Below, in pieces: positions 44,228 to 54,937 of a stretch of 64,000 nucleotides of DNA. Below the pieces are notes generated by a model. The model was not told where the DNA came from, made no database searches, and saw only the letters and a program-made list of their open reading frames with translations. A program made the translations under genes and the position numbers. Each line of letters starts with the position of its first letter. The stretch's first letter is position 1. Source of the DNA: Acinetobacter calcoaceticus ANC 3811 (lineage in GTDB: Bacteria; Pseudomonadota; Gammaproteobacteria; Pseudomonadales; Moraxellaceae); contig NZ_KB976986.1 in assembly GCF_000399665.1 (NCBI RefSeq), positions 2,050,773 to 2,114,772 of the forward strand, read 5' to 3'.

Positions 44228-44554
44228 TCATACTTCTTCATAGTTAGCGACTTCTTTTTCAATGCCATGTAAGCTAATTTTATCTACAATCTCTTTAGTA
44301 CAAGTATTAATTAACTCCTCAATCCTACTAATCTCATCTACTTCCGAAATTCTAATTTCACGTGTTATCAATCCATGTACTAAACTTGATAAGTTTGAGT
44401 AGTACCCAAGGCTTGTATATTTTATCTTGCCTACATTACAAACATCAGGCGATCTCGTAGCTGGCTTTTTACTACCAATTATCTTCTTCTCCTGTAAAAT
44501 AAAGTTGTACTCATCAGTTACCACACGATATTTCTCATTTAAATCTAATTCCAT
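44228..44554 (-). CDS. Hypothetical phage-satellite protein
   Basis: A 108-aa protein: YRVVTDEYNFILQEKKIIG, then KYTSLGYYSNLSSLVHGLITREI, and a helical C-terminus. The pattern resembles small proteins of P2/P4-type prophages (DUF5405-like), but the match is by eye only. It is co-directional with the AlpA-like gene and the replication-type gene. Confidence 0.55.
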   Translation of the reverse strand: MELDLNEKYRVVTDEYNFILQEKKIIGSKKPATRSPDVCNVGKIKYTSLGYYSNLSSLVHGLITREIRISEVDEISRIEELINTCTKEIVDKISLHGIEKEVANYEEV

Positions 44555-44726
44555 TTTTACCTCTATTGTTTATTTTACCCATAAAAATAGCCATAGTTCT
44601 TACCTGTCTGGTAGGTAACTATAGCTTCATTCAAAATCGCTCTATAACATGCTTAAATCATGCTTAGAATTAAAGTTTGGTTGTCATTCCCAAGACTTTA
44701 TTTTCAATTAATTAAAAACTCATGTT

Positions 44727-45476
44727 TTAACTCCTTTTTTCTCTAGTGATATTAAAGCTATTACCCTTTTGAAATCGTTCAGGTAGTAAAAGCTTCTGTT
44801 CTGTTTTACACAAATAAGATGCCCTAATTATTGCATCCTCAAATTCTTTTTTTAAATCGTGCCAATAATAATCAATAAACTCAGTCTCAACTTTGACCTT
44901 GCTATTACTATCTCGTAACTTAAGAAATCCTAGTGACACTACTCGATAATTTTTGATACATACACAATCTTCATATACAACCTCCTCTAAACCAGAGATT
45001 CTTGAGATTGCTTTATTAACACAAATTTTTATCTCATTACGTCCATAATCATTATGCCCAATATCTACTATTATGATGATATGGATATGATGATATATAC
45101 GCTCACTATTCCCCTCTTCATGCAAATATCTTTCGTATTCACCAATTTTGATGATTTTTGATTCAATACTATAAAGTAACTCGACTTCGGGAAGTCTCCT
45201 TCTCTGATAATATTTAACTTTATCAGTTGGCATCCATTCCTTTTTATGTTCTTTATTTCTTAACTTTATTTCACTAATAAATTTTTCTTTAAATGATTGA
45301 ATAAATTTATTTGGAAATGCATCAATATCTACAATTTCTGATACAAAATGAAGCATCCGAGGATTTATCATTGTATCTTTAGCCCTTGATAAAACTTTAA
45401 TCATTGAATCTAAATTATCTTTATTCATTTCTTTATTTAGTATTATGAAGTCTTTATATTCTGTACTACCTACCAT
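44727..45476 (-). CDS. YfjJ/inovirus-Gp2-like replication protein
   Basis: A 249-aa protein. The HUH-like motif HHIHIIIIVD at about residues 128-137 and the C-terminal YWHDLKKEFEDAIIRASYLCKTEQK, followed by PERFQKGNSF, match the inovirus Gp2 / YagK-YfjJ family. Members are found on satellites and cryptic prophages and are thought to be rolling-circle-type initiators. AGGAGG precedes the ATG. Together with the integrase and AlpA-like gene it indicates a satellite that can replicate. Confidence 0.68.
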   Translation of the reverse strand: MVGSTEYKDFIILNKEMNKDNLDSMIKVLSRAKDTMINPRMLHFVSEIVDIDAFPNKFIQSFKEKFISEIKLRNKEHKKEWMPTDKVKYYQRRRLPEVELLYSIESKIIKIGEYERYLHEEGNSERIYHHIHIIIIVDIGHNDYGRNEIKICVNKAISRISGLEEVVYEDCVCIKNYRVVSLGFLKLRDSNSKVKVETEFIDYYWHDLKKEFEDAIIRASYLCKTEQKLLLPERFQKGNSFNITREKRS

Positions 45477-46080
45477 AGTCCTCCTTTGTATGTTTAGTTT
45501 CTAGTCAGTATTTAACCAACCCTGTTCTCAACACTAAAAAGGCAATAGCTATCGCATAGATTTATTCTTTAAAAGAATATCTAGGATATGATAGTAATAA
45601 CAAATATAGCTACAGAAGAAGATGCGGTAAGTTTAGTGCACTTATTGCTGAGTAAATTTCAATTAGATGTATTGCGATTATTAGTGTTGGTTTAAATAAT
45701 CAATTATGTTTTTTATTAAAAAAACGTCTGCCAAATCAGACAGGCGGATAAATATATACAAGTTAAAAATATTTGTCAACAGTTTTATGAAAAATATTTC
45801 TCTACTGGCTTTAACACATTAACTAATTCACAAGATTTCAAACACTTACTACAGAAGATATAAATTAATAAAACATACCCCTTAAGCAACTCTAGTAACA
45901 ATTTAAAATCAATTACTTAGCTACAATTATTACATATTAATTAATTTTACTTCCCATCTTCAACTTTCGTGTAACACACTAATTACAATTAAGAATTTAT
46001 TTATTCATAGGTTAAGCACAACAATAGAGGGGCAAAATAAATTCAATGTTATTTTTTAAAATATCCCCACCACTTGTAGC
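45477..46080. other. Intergenic region between replication gene and integrase
   Basis: About 600 bp. It holds a minus-strand terminator-like hairpin at 45717-45742 (GTCTG/CAGAC with a following T run). A 35-codon plus-strand frame at 45588-45695 begins MIVITNIATEEDAVSLVHLL and has only a badly spaced AGGA. A satellite origin could lie here; I cannot show iterons. Confidence 0.4.
45717..45742 (-). terminator. Terminator downstream of the integrase
   Basis: A stem GTCTG...CAGAC (45726-45741) with T residues following on the minus strand (plus-strand A run at 45717-45724). Confidence 0.5.
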
Positions 46081-47322
46081 TTATGCCACTTCTCTTTTCA
46101 TCTCTGCATCAATCAAACCATCCAAATAATCAGCCCATCTTTGTATCATTGCTTTTCTTGGCTCAACATAAATCGCTTTGTTATAAACACCCTCAACACC
46201 ACCAACTTTATGAGCTAAAGCAGCTTCCACATGATCACGAGCAAAACCTTGCTCTCTTAATTCTGTTGAAAAGATATGTCTGAAACCATGGGGTGTTTGT
46301 TTACCTTGATAGCCCATACTCTTTAAGGCTTTGTTAAATGTATTATTAGATACTGGTCTGTTTGAATCACTACGACTCTTAAATAGATAGACACTGTTGC
46401 CAGAATATGATTTTAATTCATTCAGTAAAATGAGGGCTTGAGTAGGTAATGGAATTGTATGCTCAATTCTTTTTTTCATCCGTTTAGATGGAATAGTCCA
46501 TAAGCATTTTTCAAGATTAAATTCATCCCATATAGCTTCTCTTAACTCTGTTGGTCTGCAAGCTAGCATACTTAAAAGTTGTAATCCTATCGAAGTTACA
46601 CGACTTGGATATGCTCTAATATCAACAAGCAATTTTGGTAACTCATCAATCTTCACAGAATCCATATTCTGCTGTTCATGCTTCTCTATAAACTTTTCAA
46701 GACCTGATAATGGATTAAATTCAATTCGCCCCGTTACTTCTGCTAGATCATAAATGTCTCTACAAAGTCCTCTAACACGATTGCCCATCTCTACAATTGG
46801 TTTACCTGTTCTAGGGTGTAGCTTTTTCTGAATATCTCTAATTAGGTCTAACCATTCTTTTTTAGTGATCTTTCTATAATCACGACTACCCACTAATGGA
46901 TAAACATGATTATTCAATGCTCCCTCATTTCGGGTTCTTGTACCGTCTGTCCACGTTTTGTTATTACAATACTCAACTGCTAAACTTTTAAAGCTGAATT
47001 TATCACTGTTTAACAATGCTTGTTTTTCTTGGTCACGATGCTCTTTCGGGTCAATACCATCAGCAAGCAATTCCCTAGCTGCTGCTGCTTTTTGTCTAGC
47101 CAACTTACCACTCACTTCGGGATAAGCACCTAAACCCATCCAGTTCCACTTTTGGGTTAATGGATTCTTGTATCTAAAATCCCATCTTTTATTACCTTTA
47201 GGACTAACAACAAAATGAAGATTATCGCCATCATTGATTCTATACTCTGTATCTGCTTCAGGTTCCAATGATGAAAGAACTGTATCTTTCATTGGCTTTT
47301 TAATAGGATCCGTTCTCTTCAT
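46081..47322 (-). CDS. P4-type tyrosine integrase
   Basis: A 413-aa site-specific recombinase. The N-terminal arm-binding DUF4102-like domain (about 1-95; GDNLHFVVSPKGNKRWDFRY, MGLGAYPEVSGKLAR) is followed by the core-binding and catalytic domains. Catalytic residues are visible: Arg in LACRPTELREA, HGFRH, and a Tyr in VYNKAIYVEP near the C-terminus. It lies about 180 bp from the ssrA 3' end and is read away from it, as expected for an integrase that uses that site. Its own junction supports integration in ssrA. Confidence 0.93.
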   Translation of the reverse strand: MKRTDPIKKPMKDTVLSSLEPEADTEYRINDGDNLHFVVSPKGNKRWDFRYKNPLTQKWNWMGLGAYPEVSGKLARQKAAAARELLADGIDPKEHRDQEKQALLNSDKFSFKSLAVEYCNNKTWTDGTRTRNEGALNNHVYPLVGSRDYRKITKKEWLDLIRDIQKKLHPRTGKPIVEMGNRVRGLCRDIYDLAEVTGRIEFNPLSGLEKFIEKHEQQNMDSVKIDELPKLLVDIRAYPSRVTSIGLQLLSMLACRPTELREAIWDEFNLEKCLWTIPSKRMKKRIEHTIPLPTQALILLNELKSYSGNSVYLFKSRSDSNRPVSNNTFNKALKSMGYQGKQTPHGFRHIFSTELREQGFARDHVEAALAHKVGGVEGVYNKAIYVEPRKAMIQRWADYLDGLIDAEMKREVA

Positions 47323-47423
47323 ATTGATTCTTGTATAGTGAAAACAAGTGAACTCAAACTATACATCACACTATACAATCACACAAACTATAAGTTACCC
47401 CATATAACGGTATATACAAGTAT

Positions 47424-47458
47424 AAAAAAAGCCCTAACTACTGATAGTTAAGGCTTTT
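47424..47458 (-). terminator. Terminator downstream of ssrA carried by the island
   Basis: A 14-pair stem (47427-47440 with 47445-47458, one G-T pair), followed by a minus-strand T run. It lies between ssrA and the integrase, so the island supplies a new terminator for tmRNA. Confidence 0.85.
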
Positions 47459-47499
47459 AGTCTTATATAACGTCATACTGAGTTATATAAATTTTAGTA

Positions 47500-47515
47500 T
47501 TTGGTGGAGATGGCG
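47500..47515 (-). other. Attachment site at the ssrA 3' end
   Basis: CGCCATCTCCACCAAA on the minus strand: the last bases of the tmRNA acceptor stem, CCA and following A residues. The matching degenerate copy is at 39278-39292. The tmRNA remains complete on this side. Confidence 0.7.
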
Positions 47516-47860
47516 GGAGTTGAACCCGCGTCCGCCAGCATTACGCTCGAGAATACTACATGCTTAGATATCGTCTATTGTTTTAACACCAAGTGACCCG
47601 ACGAACAGGGTACAAGGTGCGATCCTCTAAGTTTGGTATAAAGCCCCGAGGCTTGACTCTATACGGACTTGTGTGCGTGCGCTACGGTCGGGTTCCTAAA
47701 CCACAAGTATTCTAGGAAGCGGACAAACTGCCCTTAGGCAGCTAGAGCGTAAGTTTCGTCGTTTGCGACTAAAATATGCAAATTTGATTTACGAGAGAAA
47801 ATGCGCTCTCGGCATGCATCTATGAGTTTCATCACCAGCGTCGAAGCCAATAACATCCCC
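47502..47860 (-). ncRNA. ssrA: Transfer-messenger RNA (tmRNA)
   Basis: About 359 nt. The 5' end (GGGGATGTTATTGGCTTCGA, from 47860) and the 3' end (GGGTTCAACTCCCGCC, then ATCTCCACCA) form the tRNA-Ala-like domain with T loop and CCA. The tag frame at 47734-47766 reads ANDETYALAA followed by TAA, one residue from the E. coli tag. tmRNA rescues stalled ribosomes with SmpB. Its 3' end is the integration site of the element at 39.3-47.5 kb. Confidence 0.97.
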
Positions 47861-47977
47861 ATGAATGTCTGAGCATCATAGCATAACTAAAATAAAATAC
47901 TGTGCATTTTATCAACAGTCTGCTACTGATGAACATATTTACATAATTGAGTGTCTTTTGTTTTTTTCAAGGGCCAC

Positions 47978-48012
47978 ATAAAAAAGCTGCCAAAAATGAC
48001 AGCTTTTTTTAA
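47978..48012 (-). terminator. Terminator of the gamma-glutamyltransferase gene
   Basis: A 10-bp stem AAAAAAGCTG (47980-47989) with CAGCTTTTTT (48000-48009), with a T run on the minus strand. Confidence 0.85.
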
Positions 48013-48020
48013 AGTTGGGT

Positions 48021-50003
48021 CTATAAAGCACCATTGCCTAACACAATACCTTCACGGCGTGGGTCTACCCCACCTGCGTATTTACTCTGATTATTAATAT
48101 TTACTTTCATAATCGTTGAAATACCGCTGGTTTGCGCAGTGTTGGCAACGCCATGCCCTTTTGCTTTTAAACCTTCAATCAAATCAAGCAAAGAAAGCTG
48201 CACATTCGAGCTATCTACATTGGTGTTTTTGCTATTGGTTGTACCAAAGTTAACAAGCGAAGTGGCCTGCTGTGCGTTTAAGTTCCAGTCCAACGCACCC
48301 ACCAAAGTTTTAACCACATATTGAATGATCGTACCGCCACCTGGTGAACCTGTTGCCATATAAAACTCATCTGGCGTAGTGCCTTTAAACACTAAAGTTG
48401 GCGCCATGGTACTGCGTGGGCGTTTGCCCCCTTCAACACGGTTAGCAACCAGCGCTCCAGTGCTGTCTAGCGGGTTGGCGCTAAAGTCAGTTAACTGGTT
48501 CGACAGCAAGAAACCATCCACCATGTGGAATGAACCCATGCTCGATTCAACAGTCGATGTCATTGAAACCACATTGCCATAGGCATCTACAATCGTGAAC
48601 TGAGTTGTACCGTGTTCAACAGTGGTGTCGACTCCCGAAGCAGGGTTGAAATTACCCGCTGGTGCAACGCCCATACTTTGGTTCGGGTTAATCAGTGCTG
48701 CACGTTGTTTCAGGTAATTTTTATCAATAAAACTTGCAATACCCTGTGCTGGTAAAGCGATAAAGTCAGTATCAGCCACATATTTATCACGGTCAGCGTA
48801 GGCCAAGCGCTCTGCCTCAGACACTAAATGCACGCCCATCACATCCGGTACGCCACCTTCATTTTCAGGGTTTTTAGGTGGATAAAGCGACATATCAAAG
48901 TTTTCTAAAATACCCAGCGTTTGCGCAACCGCAATCCCTCCCGAAGATGGAGGCGGCATGGTACAAACATAGTAACGGTCACGATACGTCGTACAAATTG
49001 GGTCGCGTTTTTTTACTTGATAGTTCGATAAATCCTGCAAGGTCATTAAGCTTGGCGTAATCGGAGTTTTTGCTGGGTCATCCCCTAACGTCTGTCCTGC
49101 TTTTGTCACAATTGCTTGGGCAATTGGCCCTGTGTGCAACGCATTTGCGCCTTGCGTAGCAAGTGCTTCTAGGGTTTTTGCATAGGCTTTATTGGTCATG
49201 GTCTCACCGACTTTACGAGGTGAACCATCAGTGTAGAAATAGGTTGCCATTGCATTTGCATCAAGCGCTAAGCTGTTTGCATTACTTGAAATTGCGTCTG
49301 CCAAGCGGCCCGGAATGCGGAAACCGTTATCAGCTAACTCAATCGCTTCACCAAAAAGCTGGTTCCACTTAAGCTTGCCATGTTCCTGTTGCGCTTGTTC
49401 AAGCAAACGCATCACACCCGGCACACCAATCGAGCGACCACTACGCCGCGCACTTGGTACAGGTGCTGGTGAATTTGGGTCATATATATCTTGGCGAATT
49501 AAATAATATTCATTGGCTGCGGCTGGTGCTGTTTCACGACCATCATAGGCAGTGACTTTTTTGGTTTTGGCATCGTAATACATCATAAAACCACTACCCG
49601 CAATGGTGCTCGATTGAGGCTCGACTAAACCCAGCACCGCTTGTACCGCAACGGCTGCATCGACTGCGCTACCACCTGCTCTTAAAACATCACAGCCCGC
49701 TTTTACCGCAAGTGGTGTGTTTGCCACCACCATATATTTATCTGCGTATTTAACCGTGTTACCGAGTCTATAACCCGATGCACCTTCAGGCGCTGCTGGA
49801 TCACCATTTTGGTTTGAACCGACCACCACGTTTGAACCATCTTGTGCCAATTTGCTACAACTGGTGGGGTCATTATCAACAATTAAATTCGGCGGGGTTG
49901 TATTTGAATCATCCTTGGGCTGATCTGAAGAATCATCTCCACATCCTTGTAATAAACCGACTGCTAATAAACTACTGAACAAAAATGAATATCTTTTATT
50001 CAC
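48021..50003 (-). CDS. ggt: Gamma-glutamyltransferase, lipoprotein type
   Basis: A 660-aa gamma-glutamyl transpeptidase/hydrolase that cleaves glutathione and related gamma-glutamyl compounds outside the cytoplasm. The GTG start at 50003 (VNKRYSFLFSSLL) has GGAG 7 nt upstream. The signal peptide ends in the lipobox LLQGC, followed by GDDSSDQPKDDS, so it is a lipoprotein, unlike the periplasmic E. coli enzyme. The autoprocessing Thr lies in VEHGTTQFTIVDAYG (about residue 465), after which the small subunit begins. The substrate loops MPPPSSGGIAVAQTLG and TGSPGGGTIIQYVV are present. A longer in-frame ATG start at 50048 is less likely. Confidence 0.88.
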   Translation of the reverse strand: MNKRYSFLFSSLLAVGLLQGCGDDSSDQPKDDSNTTPPNLIVDNDPTSCSKLAQDGSNVVVGSNQNGDPAAPEGASGYRLGNTVKYADKYMVVANTPLAVKAGCDVLRAGGSAVDAAVAVQAVLGLVEPQSSTIAGSGFMMYYDAKTKKVTAYDGRETAPAAANEYYLIRQDIYDPNSPAPVPSARRSGRSIGVPGVMRLLEQAQQEHGKLKWNQLFGEAIELADNGFRIPGRLADAISSNANSLALDANAMATYFYTDGSPRKVGETMTNKAYAKTLEALATQGANALHTGPIAQAIVTKAGQTLGDDPAKTPITPSLMTLQDLSNYQVKKRDPICTTYRDRYYVCTMPPPSSGGIAVAQTLGILENFDMSLYPPKNPENEGGVPDVMGVHLVSEAERLAYADRDKYVADTDFIALPAQGIASFIDKNYLKQRAALINPNQSMGVAPAGNFNPASGVDTTVEHGTTQFTIVDAYGNVVSMTSTVESSMGSFHMVDGFLLSNQLTDFSANPLDSTGALVANRVEGGKRPRSTMAPTLVFKGTTPDEFYMATGSPGGGTIIQYVVKTLVGALDWNLNAQQATSLVNFGTTNSKNTNVDSSNVQLSLLDLIEGLKAKGHGVANTAQTSGISTIMKVNINNQSKYAGGVDPRREGIVLGNGAL

Positions 50004-50272
50004 GTGATAACTCCAATATATACGCTTGCCTATCCATGCAATTGCCATGCAAGCTTCTTTGTTTTCAGGTATTAAGTTTTTTTAATCTTTGATAAAAATA
50101 AGGTTTTATAATATTGAATGTTTAAGGGCGTTTTATCCTGTGCCCTGTCTTAAGCCTCCTTGCTTGATATCACACGCTTTTATATCTGATCTGCCCGATT
50201 CTGGCATGCTTTATTTAGTGAAATACAGGCAAAATCTACCATTTATAGACTCGCTTTATTTTTTAATAGAGC

Positions 50273-50303
50273 TAAAAAAAGCACCTCCGAAGAGATGCTT
50301 TTA
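50273..50303 (-). terminator. Terminator of the emrAB-type operon
   Basis: A 10-pair stem AAAGCACCTC (50278-50287) with GAGATGCTTT (50292-50301), UUCG loop on the minus strand, then T residues. Confidence 0.85.
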
Positions 50304-50306
50304 TCT

Positions 50307-51833
50307 TTAGTGAGAAGGCATTCCGCCGACGTCCCCTTTGGGTTTCGGACACAGCCAAATGACCAGCCCCGCAAAGACAAACACCATTGCAAATAGCAAA
50401 AACACATGGTTTGCTGACATGGTAATCGCTTCTTTATCAACGAGGTTTGAAATGATTCCTAAAGTCGAGTCAGCCGAAAAACCATTTTGCGCAAGGTTAT
50501 TTTGAACTTCGGCAGTATTTAGATTTGATACCATTTCACTGCGTGCAACTTTGGCGTGGTCGTCCCACACGGTCACTGCAATTGACGCCCCTATCGCTCC
50601 TGCCATGGTTCTCAAGAAGTTCATAAGGCCCGCAGCAGATGCAATCTCTTGCTGGTGTACCGAACCGAGTGCAATATTCGACAGTGGAATAAAGAAGAAC
50701 GGCACAGCAAAACCTTGCAGGATTTGTGGCCAAGCCAGCGACATAAAGTCGGCATCTGTGGTCCAGAATGCTCGCATTAAGGTCACAGCACCCAGCAAAA
50801 TCAAACCGAAACTCGCCAGAGCTCGTGGGTCATGTTTGGTCGAAAGCTTTGCCACAATCGGTGACATGGTCAAACTACCAAAGCCCATGGTTGCGGTTAA
50901 ATAGCCGGCCCACGTGGCGGTATATGAAAGGTTCATTTGCAGCCACTGCGGGATCAGCACAATACTGCCAAAGAACGCTCCAAAACCAAGTGATAAGGCC
51001 AGTACCGAAACTGCAAAGCCCCTATGCCTAAAGACTTTCACATCCACGACGGGGTGTTTGTCGGTTAGCTCCCATATGAGGAACACCACAAAGCCAATGG
51101 CGGCAGTTAAGCCTAACAACACAATGCTGGTGCTATTAAACCAGTCACGTTCGTGCCCTAAATCGAGCATGAGCTGTAGTGCGCCAATCCACAAAATTAA
51201 CAGACCTAAACCAACGGTATCAATTCTTAAAGAAATCGTTTCTGTTTCGGCTGGTTTAAGCAATCGTATAGCTGCTAAAACACAAATAATGCCGACTGGT
51301 ATGTTAATAAAGAAAATCCAGTGCCAAGATAAGTTGTCACTAATCAGACCACCCAGAATTGGTCCTAAAATTGGCCCAACGACGGTCGTCATTGCCCATA
51401 GGCCCATTGCTTGTGCATGCTTTTCTTTAGGGAAAATACGCATGAGCAAGGTTTGGCTGAGTGGCATGAGGGGGCCACCGCATAGACCTTGTCCAATACG
51501 GAAAAACACCAGCATGCCTAACGAGTTTGCTAGACCGCACAAGAAAGAAAAAATGGTAAAACCAATCAGGCCAAAAATAAAAACCCGAACGGTACCAAAG
51601 CGCCCTGCAAGCCAACCTGTTAAAGGTACACAAATCGCTTCTGCAACAGCATACGACGTAACAACCCATGTTCCTTGTGTGCTTGAAACAGCAAGGTTAC
51701 CGGTAATGTGCGGTACAGATACGTTGGCAATGGTCGTATCGAGCACGACCATAAAGTTCGACAAGGCAATAACAAACGCTGCCAGTAATAAACGGCCACC
51801 GCTTAGTTCGGCAAAAGGTGTTTGCGTTTTCAT
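50307..51833 (-). CDS. emrB: EmrB/QacA-family MFS drug exporter (DHA2)
   Basis: A 508-aa protein with 14 predicted membrane helices. The DHA2 signatures are present: LDTTIANVSVPHI in helix 1, the motif GWLAGRFGTVRVFIFG between helices 2 and 3, and motif C, AMTTVVGPILGPILGGLI, in helix 5. With its fusion partner and an outer-membrane channel such as TolC it pumps hydrophobic toxicants out of the cell. The emrA-type gene ends 6 bp upstream, so the two form an operon. Confidence 0.9.
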   Translation of the reverse strand: MKTQTPFAELSGGRLLLAAFVIALSNFMVVLDTTIANVSVPHITGNLAVSSTQGTWVVTSYAVAEAICVPLTGWLAGRFGTVRVFIFGLIGFTIFSFLCGLANSLGMLVFFRIGQGLCGGPLMPLSQTLLMRIFPKEKHAQAMGLWAMTTVVGPILGPILGGLISDNLSWHWIFFINIPVGIICVLAAIRLLKPAETETISLRIDTVGLGLLILWIGALQLMLDLGHERDWFNSTSIVLLGLTAAIGFVVFLIWELTDKHPVVDVKVFRHRGFAVSVLALSLGFGAFFGSIVLIPQWLQMNLSYTATWAGYLTATMGFGSLTMSPIVAKLSTKHDPRALASFGLILLGAVTLMRAFWTTDADFMSLAWPQILQGFAVPFFFIPLSNIALGSVHQQEIASAAGLMNFLRTMAGAIGASIAVTVWDDHAKVARSEMVSNLNTAEVQNNLAQNGFSADSTLGIISNLVDKEAITMSANHVFLLFAMVFVFAGLVIWLCPKPKGDVGGMPSH

Positions 51834-51839
51834 AAGCGT

Positions 51840-52991
51840 TTACTTCGCAGATAAGTCGACTTTTGCTTCCATCGACAAGCCAACACGCAGTGGGTGTTCA
51901 GCAAGTTCTTTCGGGTCAAGTGCAATACGAACTGGTAAGCGTTGAACCACTTTAATCCAGTTACCTGTTGCATTTTGAGCCGGAATTAAGGCAAAGGCAG
52001 AGCCTGTACCACCAGAGAAGCCCATCACTTTGCCGTGATATTCAACATCGTCGCCATATAAATCTGAAGTAAGCGTAACGATTTGACCCGGACGGACTTT
52101 TTTCAACTGACTTTCTTTAAAGTTCGCATCTACATATAAATCATTAAGCGGCACAATCATCATCATGCTGGTGCCCGGTGCAACACGTTGGCCAACTTGA
52201 ATATTACGACGTGTGACCACACCATCGACTGGCGCACGAATCACGGTACGTTCTAAATCAAGCTGAGCTTGTTCAACATGTGCCTGTGCAACTTGTACAT
52301 CAGGTGTTGAAACTTCGCTTACACCCTGAATTAAGGCTTCGTTTGCAGCTAACGTGCTTTCGGCAGCTTTACGGCTTGAAGACGCTTGCGCTAAACCTGC
52401 TTTTGCAAGCTCTAGCCCTGCTTTTGCTGTTTCAACTGCACTTTGTGCCTTAGTGAGTTCTTCTTTAGACACTGCACCAGACGCGGCAAGTTGCGCACGG
52501 CGGTTGAGCTCTAACCCAGCTTTGTCGTAGTCAGCCTGAGCTTGAGCAACTTGTGCTTTGGCACTGTTAATTTCGTCAGCACGCACTACAACTTGAGAGT
52601 TTAAAGAGCTACTGTTTGCCGAAGTTTGTTTGTATTGGCGTTTTGCTTTGGCGAGTTCTGCCTCAGCTTGAGCCAGTGCAATTTTGGCATCACGTTCATC
52701 AATACGAACGAGCACGTCACCACGATGTACCGTTTGGGTATCTTTTACAACAACCTGAGCGACCTGTCCGCTCACCATTGAGGTAATTTGCGCGGTTTCT
52801 GCACCGACATAGGCATTATCCGTACTCACGGAATGATTTAAAAATAATGCCCAGATTGCATATAAAATAGCGGCGATCAATAAAATCAGAGCAAAAAAAC
52901 CAAGAAATTTTTTGCGCTTGTTTTGATTGTTGTCATCCGAGGCAGATGTTGTTGGCACTGTTTCTTCTACATTGCTTTGTGCATCAGTCAT
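51840..52991 (-). CDS. emrA: EmrA/HlyD-family membrane fusion protein
   Basis: A 383-aa periplasmic adaptor. A cytoplasmic N-terminus, one membrane helix at about residues 30-50 (FLGFFALILLIAAILYAIWALFL), a biotinyl-lipoyl hairpin (MVSGQVAQVVVKDTQTVHRGDVLVRID), a long coiled coil (about 95-205, Ala/Lys/Gln-rich) and a beta domain (RAPVDGVVTRRNIQVGQRV) follow in order. It links the MFS pump to the outer-membrane channel. It is the first gene of the pair. Confidence 0.9.
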   Translation of the reverse strand: MTDAQSNVEETVPTTSASDDNNQNKRKKFLGFFALILLIAAILYAIWALFLNHSVSTDNAYVGAETAQITSMVSGQVAQVVVKDTQTVHRGDVLVRIDERDAKIALAQAEAELAKAKRQYKQTSANSSSLNSQVVVRADEINSAKAQVAQAQADYDKAGLELNRRAQLAASGAVSKEELTKAQSAVETAKAGLELAKAGLAQASSSRKAAESTLAANEALIQGVSEVSTPDVQVAQAHVEQAQLDLERTVIRAPVDGVVTRRNIQVGQRVAPGTSMMMIVPLNDLYVDANFKESQLKKVRPGQIVTLTSDLYGDDVEYHGKVMGFSGGTGSAFALIPAQNATGNWIKVVQRLPVRIALDPKELAEHPLRVGLSMEAKVDLSAK

Positions 52992-53213
52992 GGTATGTTC
53001 CTAAAGATGAGTTGGCTTTGCCATCAATCTCGCACTACACCTTGCTATAGAGTTTTTATTTTTCTCTAAACAAGACATATCGCATTGTCAAAGGAGCTAA
53101 TTTTAACGCTAAAACCTCACAATATGAGAATAAAAATTTATAACTCATGCGTTCGTTCTAATTAAATGAATGTTTATCTCAAAGTTTTTATGAAAATTTC
53201 AGCTTTTCAAACA

Positions 53214-53241
53214 CTAAAAAAAGCGCACTTGGCGCTTTTAA
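53214..53241 (-). terminator. Terminator downstream of the thioesterase gene
   Basis: A stem AAAAGCGC / GCGCTTTT around ACTTG, with a longer A/T flank, just 3' of the thioesterase stop on the minus strand. Confidence 0.8.
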
Positions 53242-53258
53242 ATGTCTCAATTCATTGC

Positions 53259-53756
53259 TTAATAGGCATATGAAGCAATACCCGCAGCAATGGCTTTCTC
53301 TTCATCATTGACCATGGTCATGCGCATGGTACAGCCCTTACGTCCTAAACGTAGCACTTCAGCGCGTGCAATAAAATACTTACCACGCCCCGGCGCCAAA
53401 TAATCTACACGCATGTCGACGGTTGCCAAACGCGTTACTTGTTTAATTGTTTCAGGCAAGGTTTCAGGTGTCGAACGACGATATAGATGTTCCATTGCCA
53501 CAATTCCGCCAATACTATCGAGCAAAGTTGCAGCAACGCCGCCATGTAAAACCTGAAAAGCCAGATTACCAATCAGATTCGGTTGCATTTCAACATAGCC
53601 TTCAATGTGGCCGTCTACCACACGCATAATCATTCCACTATGCTTAAAAAAAGGGCAGCTATTAAACGCTTTACATAACTGGTTGAGAACCACGTTTAGG
53701 TCAGTTTTGGTGCCTAAATGAATGTTCCCAGTCCAATTTTTCTTTTCATCACTCAT
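53259..53756 (-). CDS. PaaI/YiiD-type hotdog thioesterase
   Basis: A 165-aa hotdog-fold protein. The N-terminal half contains NVVLNQLCKAFNSCPFFKHSGM. The core motif IGNLAFQVLHGGVAATLLDSIGGIVA has the HGG and the following Asp typical of the PaaI-like thioesterases; VDMRVDYLAPGRGKYFIARAEVLRLGRKG is the usual second strand set. It probably hydrolyses acyl-CoA or a related thioester. I chose ATG 53756 (MSDEKKNWTG) over a 44-codon upstream extension that overlaps the divergent hemB region. Confidence 0.85.
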   Translation of the reverse strand: MSDEKKNWTGNIHLGTKTDLNVVLNQLCKAFNSCPFFKHSGMIMRVVDGHIEGYVEMQPNLIGNLAFQVLHGGVAATLLDSIGGIVAMEHLYRRSTPETLPETIKQVTRLATVDMRVDYLAPGRGKYFIARAEVLRLGRKGCTMRMTMVNDEEKAIAAGIASYAY

Positions 53757-53784
53757 ACATTGCCTAAATTTAAAAGCATGATAA

Positions 53785-54912
<1,128 letters not shown>

Positions 54913-54937
54913 GTTCGCAGAGAAAGGATAACACTGC

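Noticed and set aside
45588..45695. 35-codon plus-strand frame between the replication gene and integrase
   Set aside because: The AGGA is only 1 nt from the ATG and the surroundings are non-coding; not supported as a gene.
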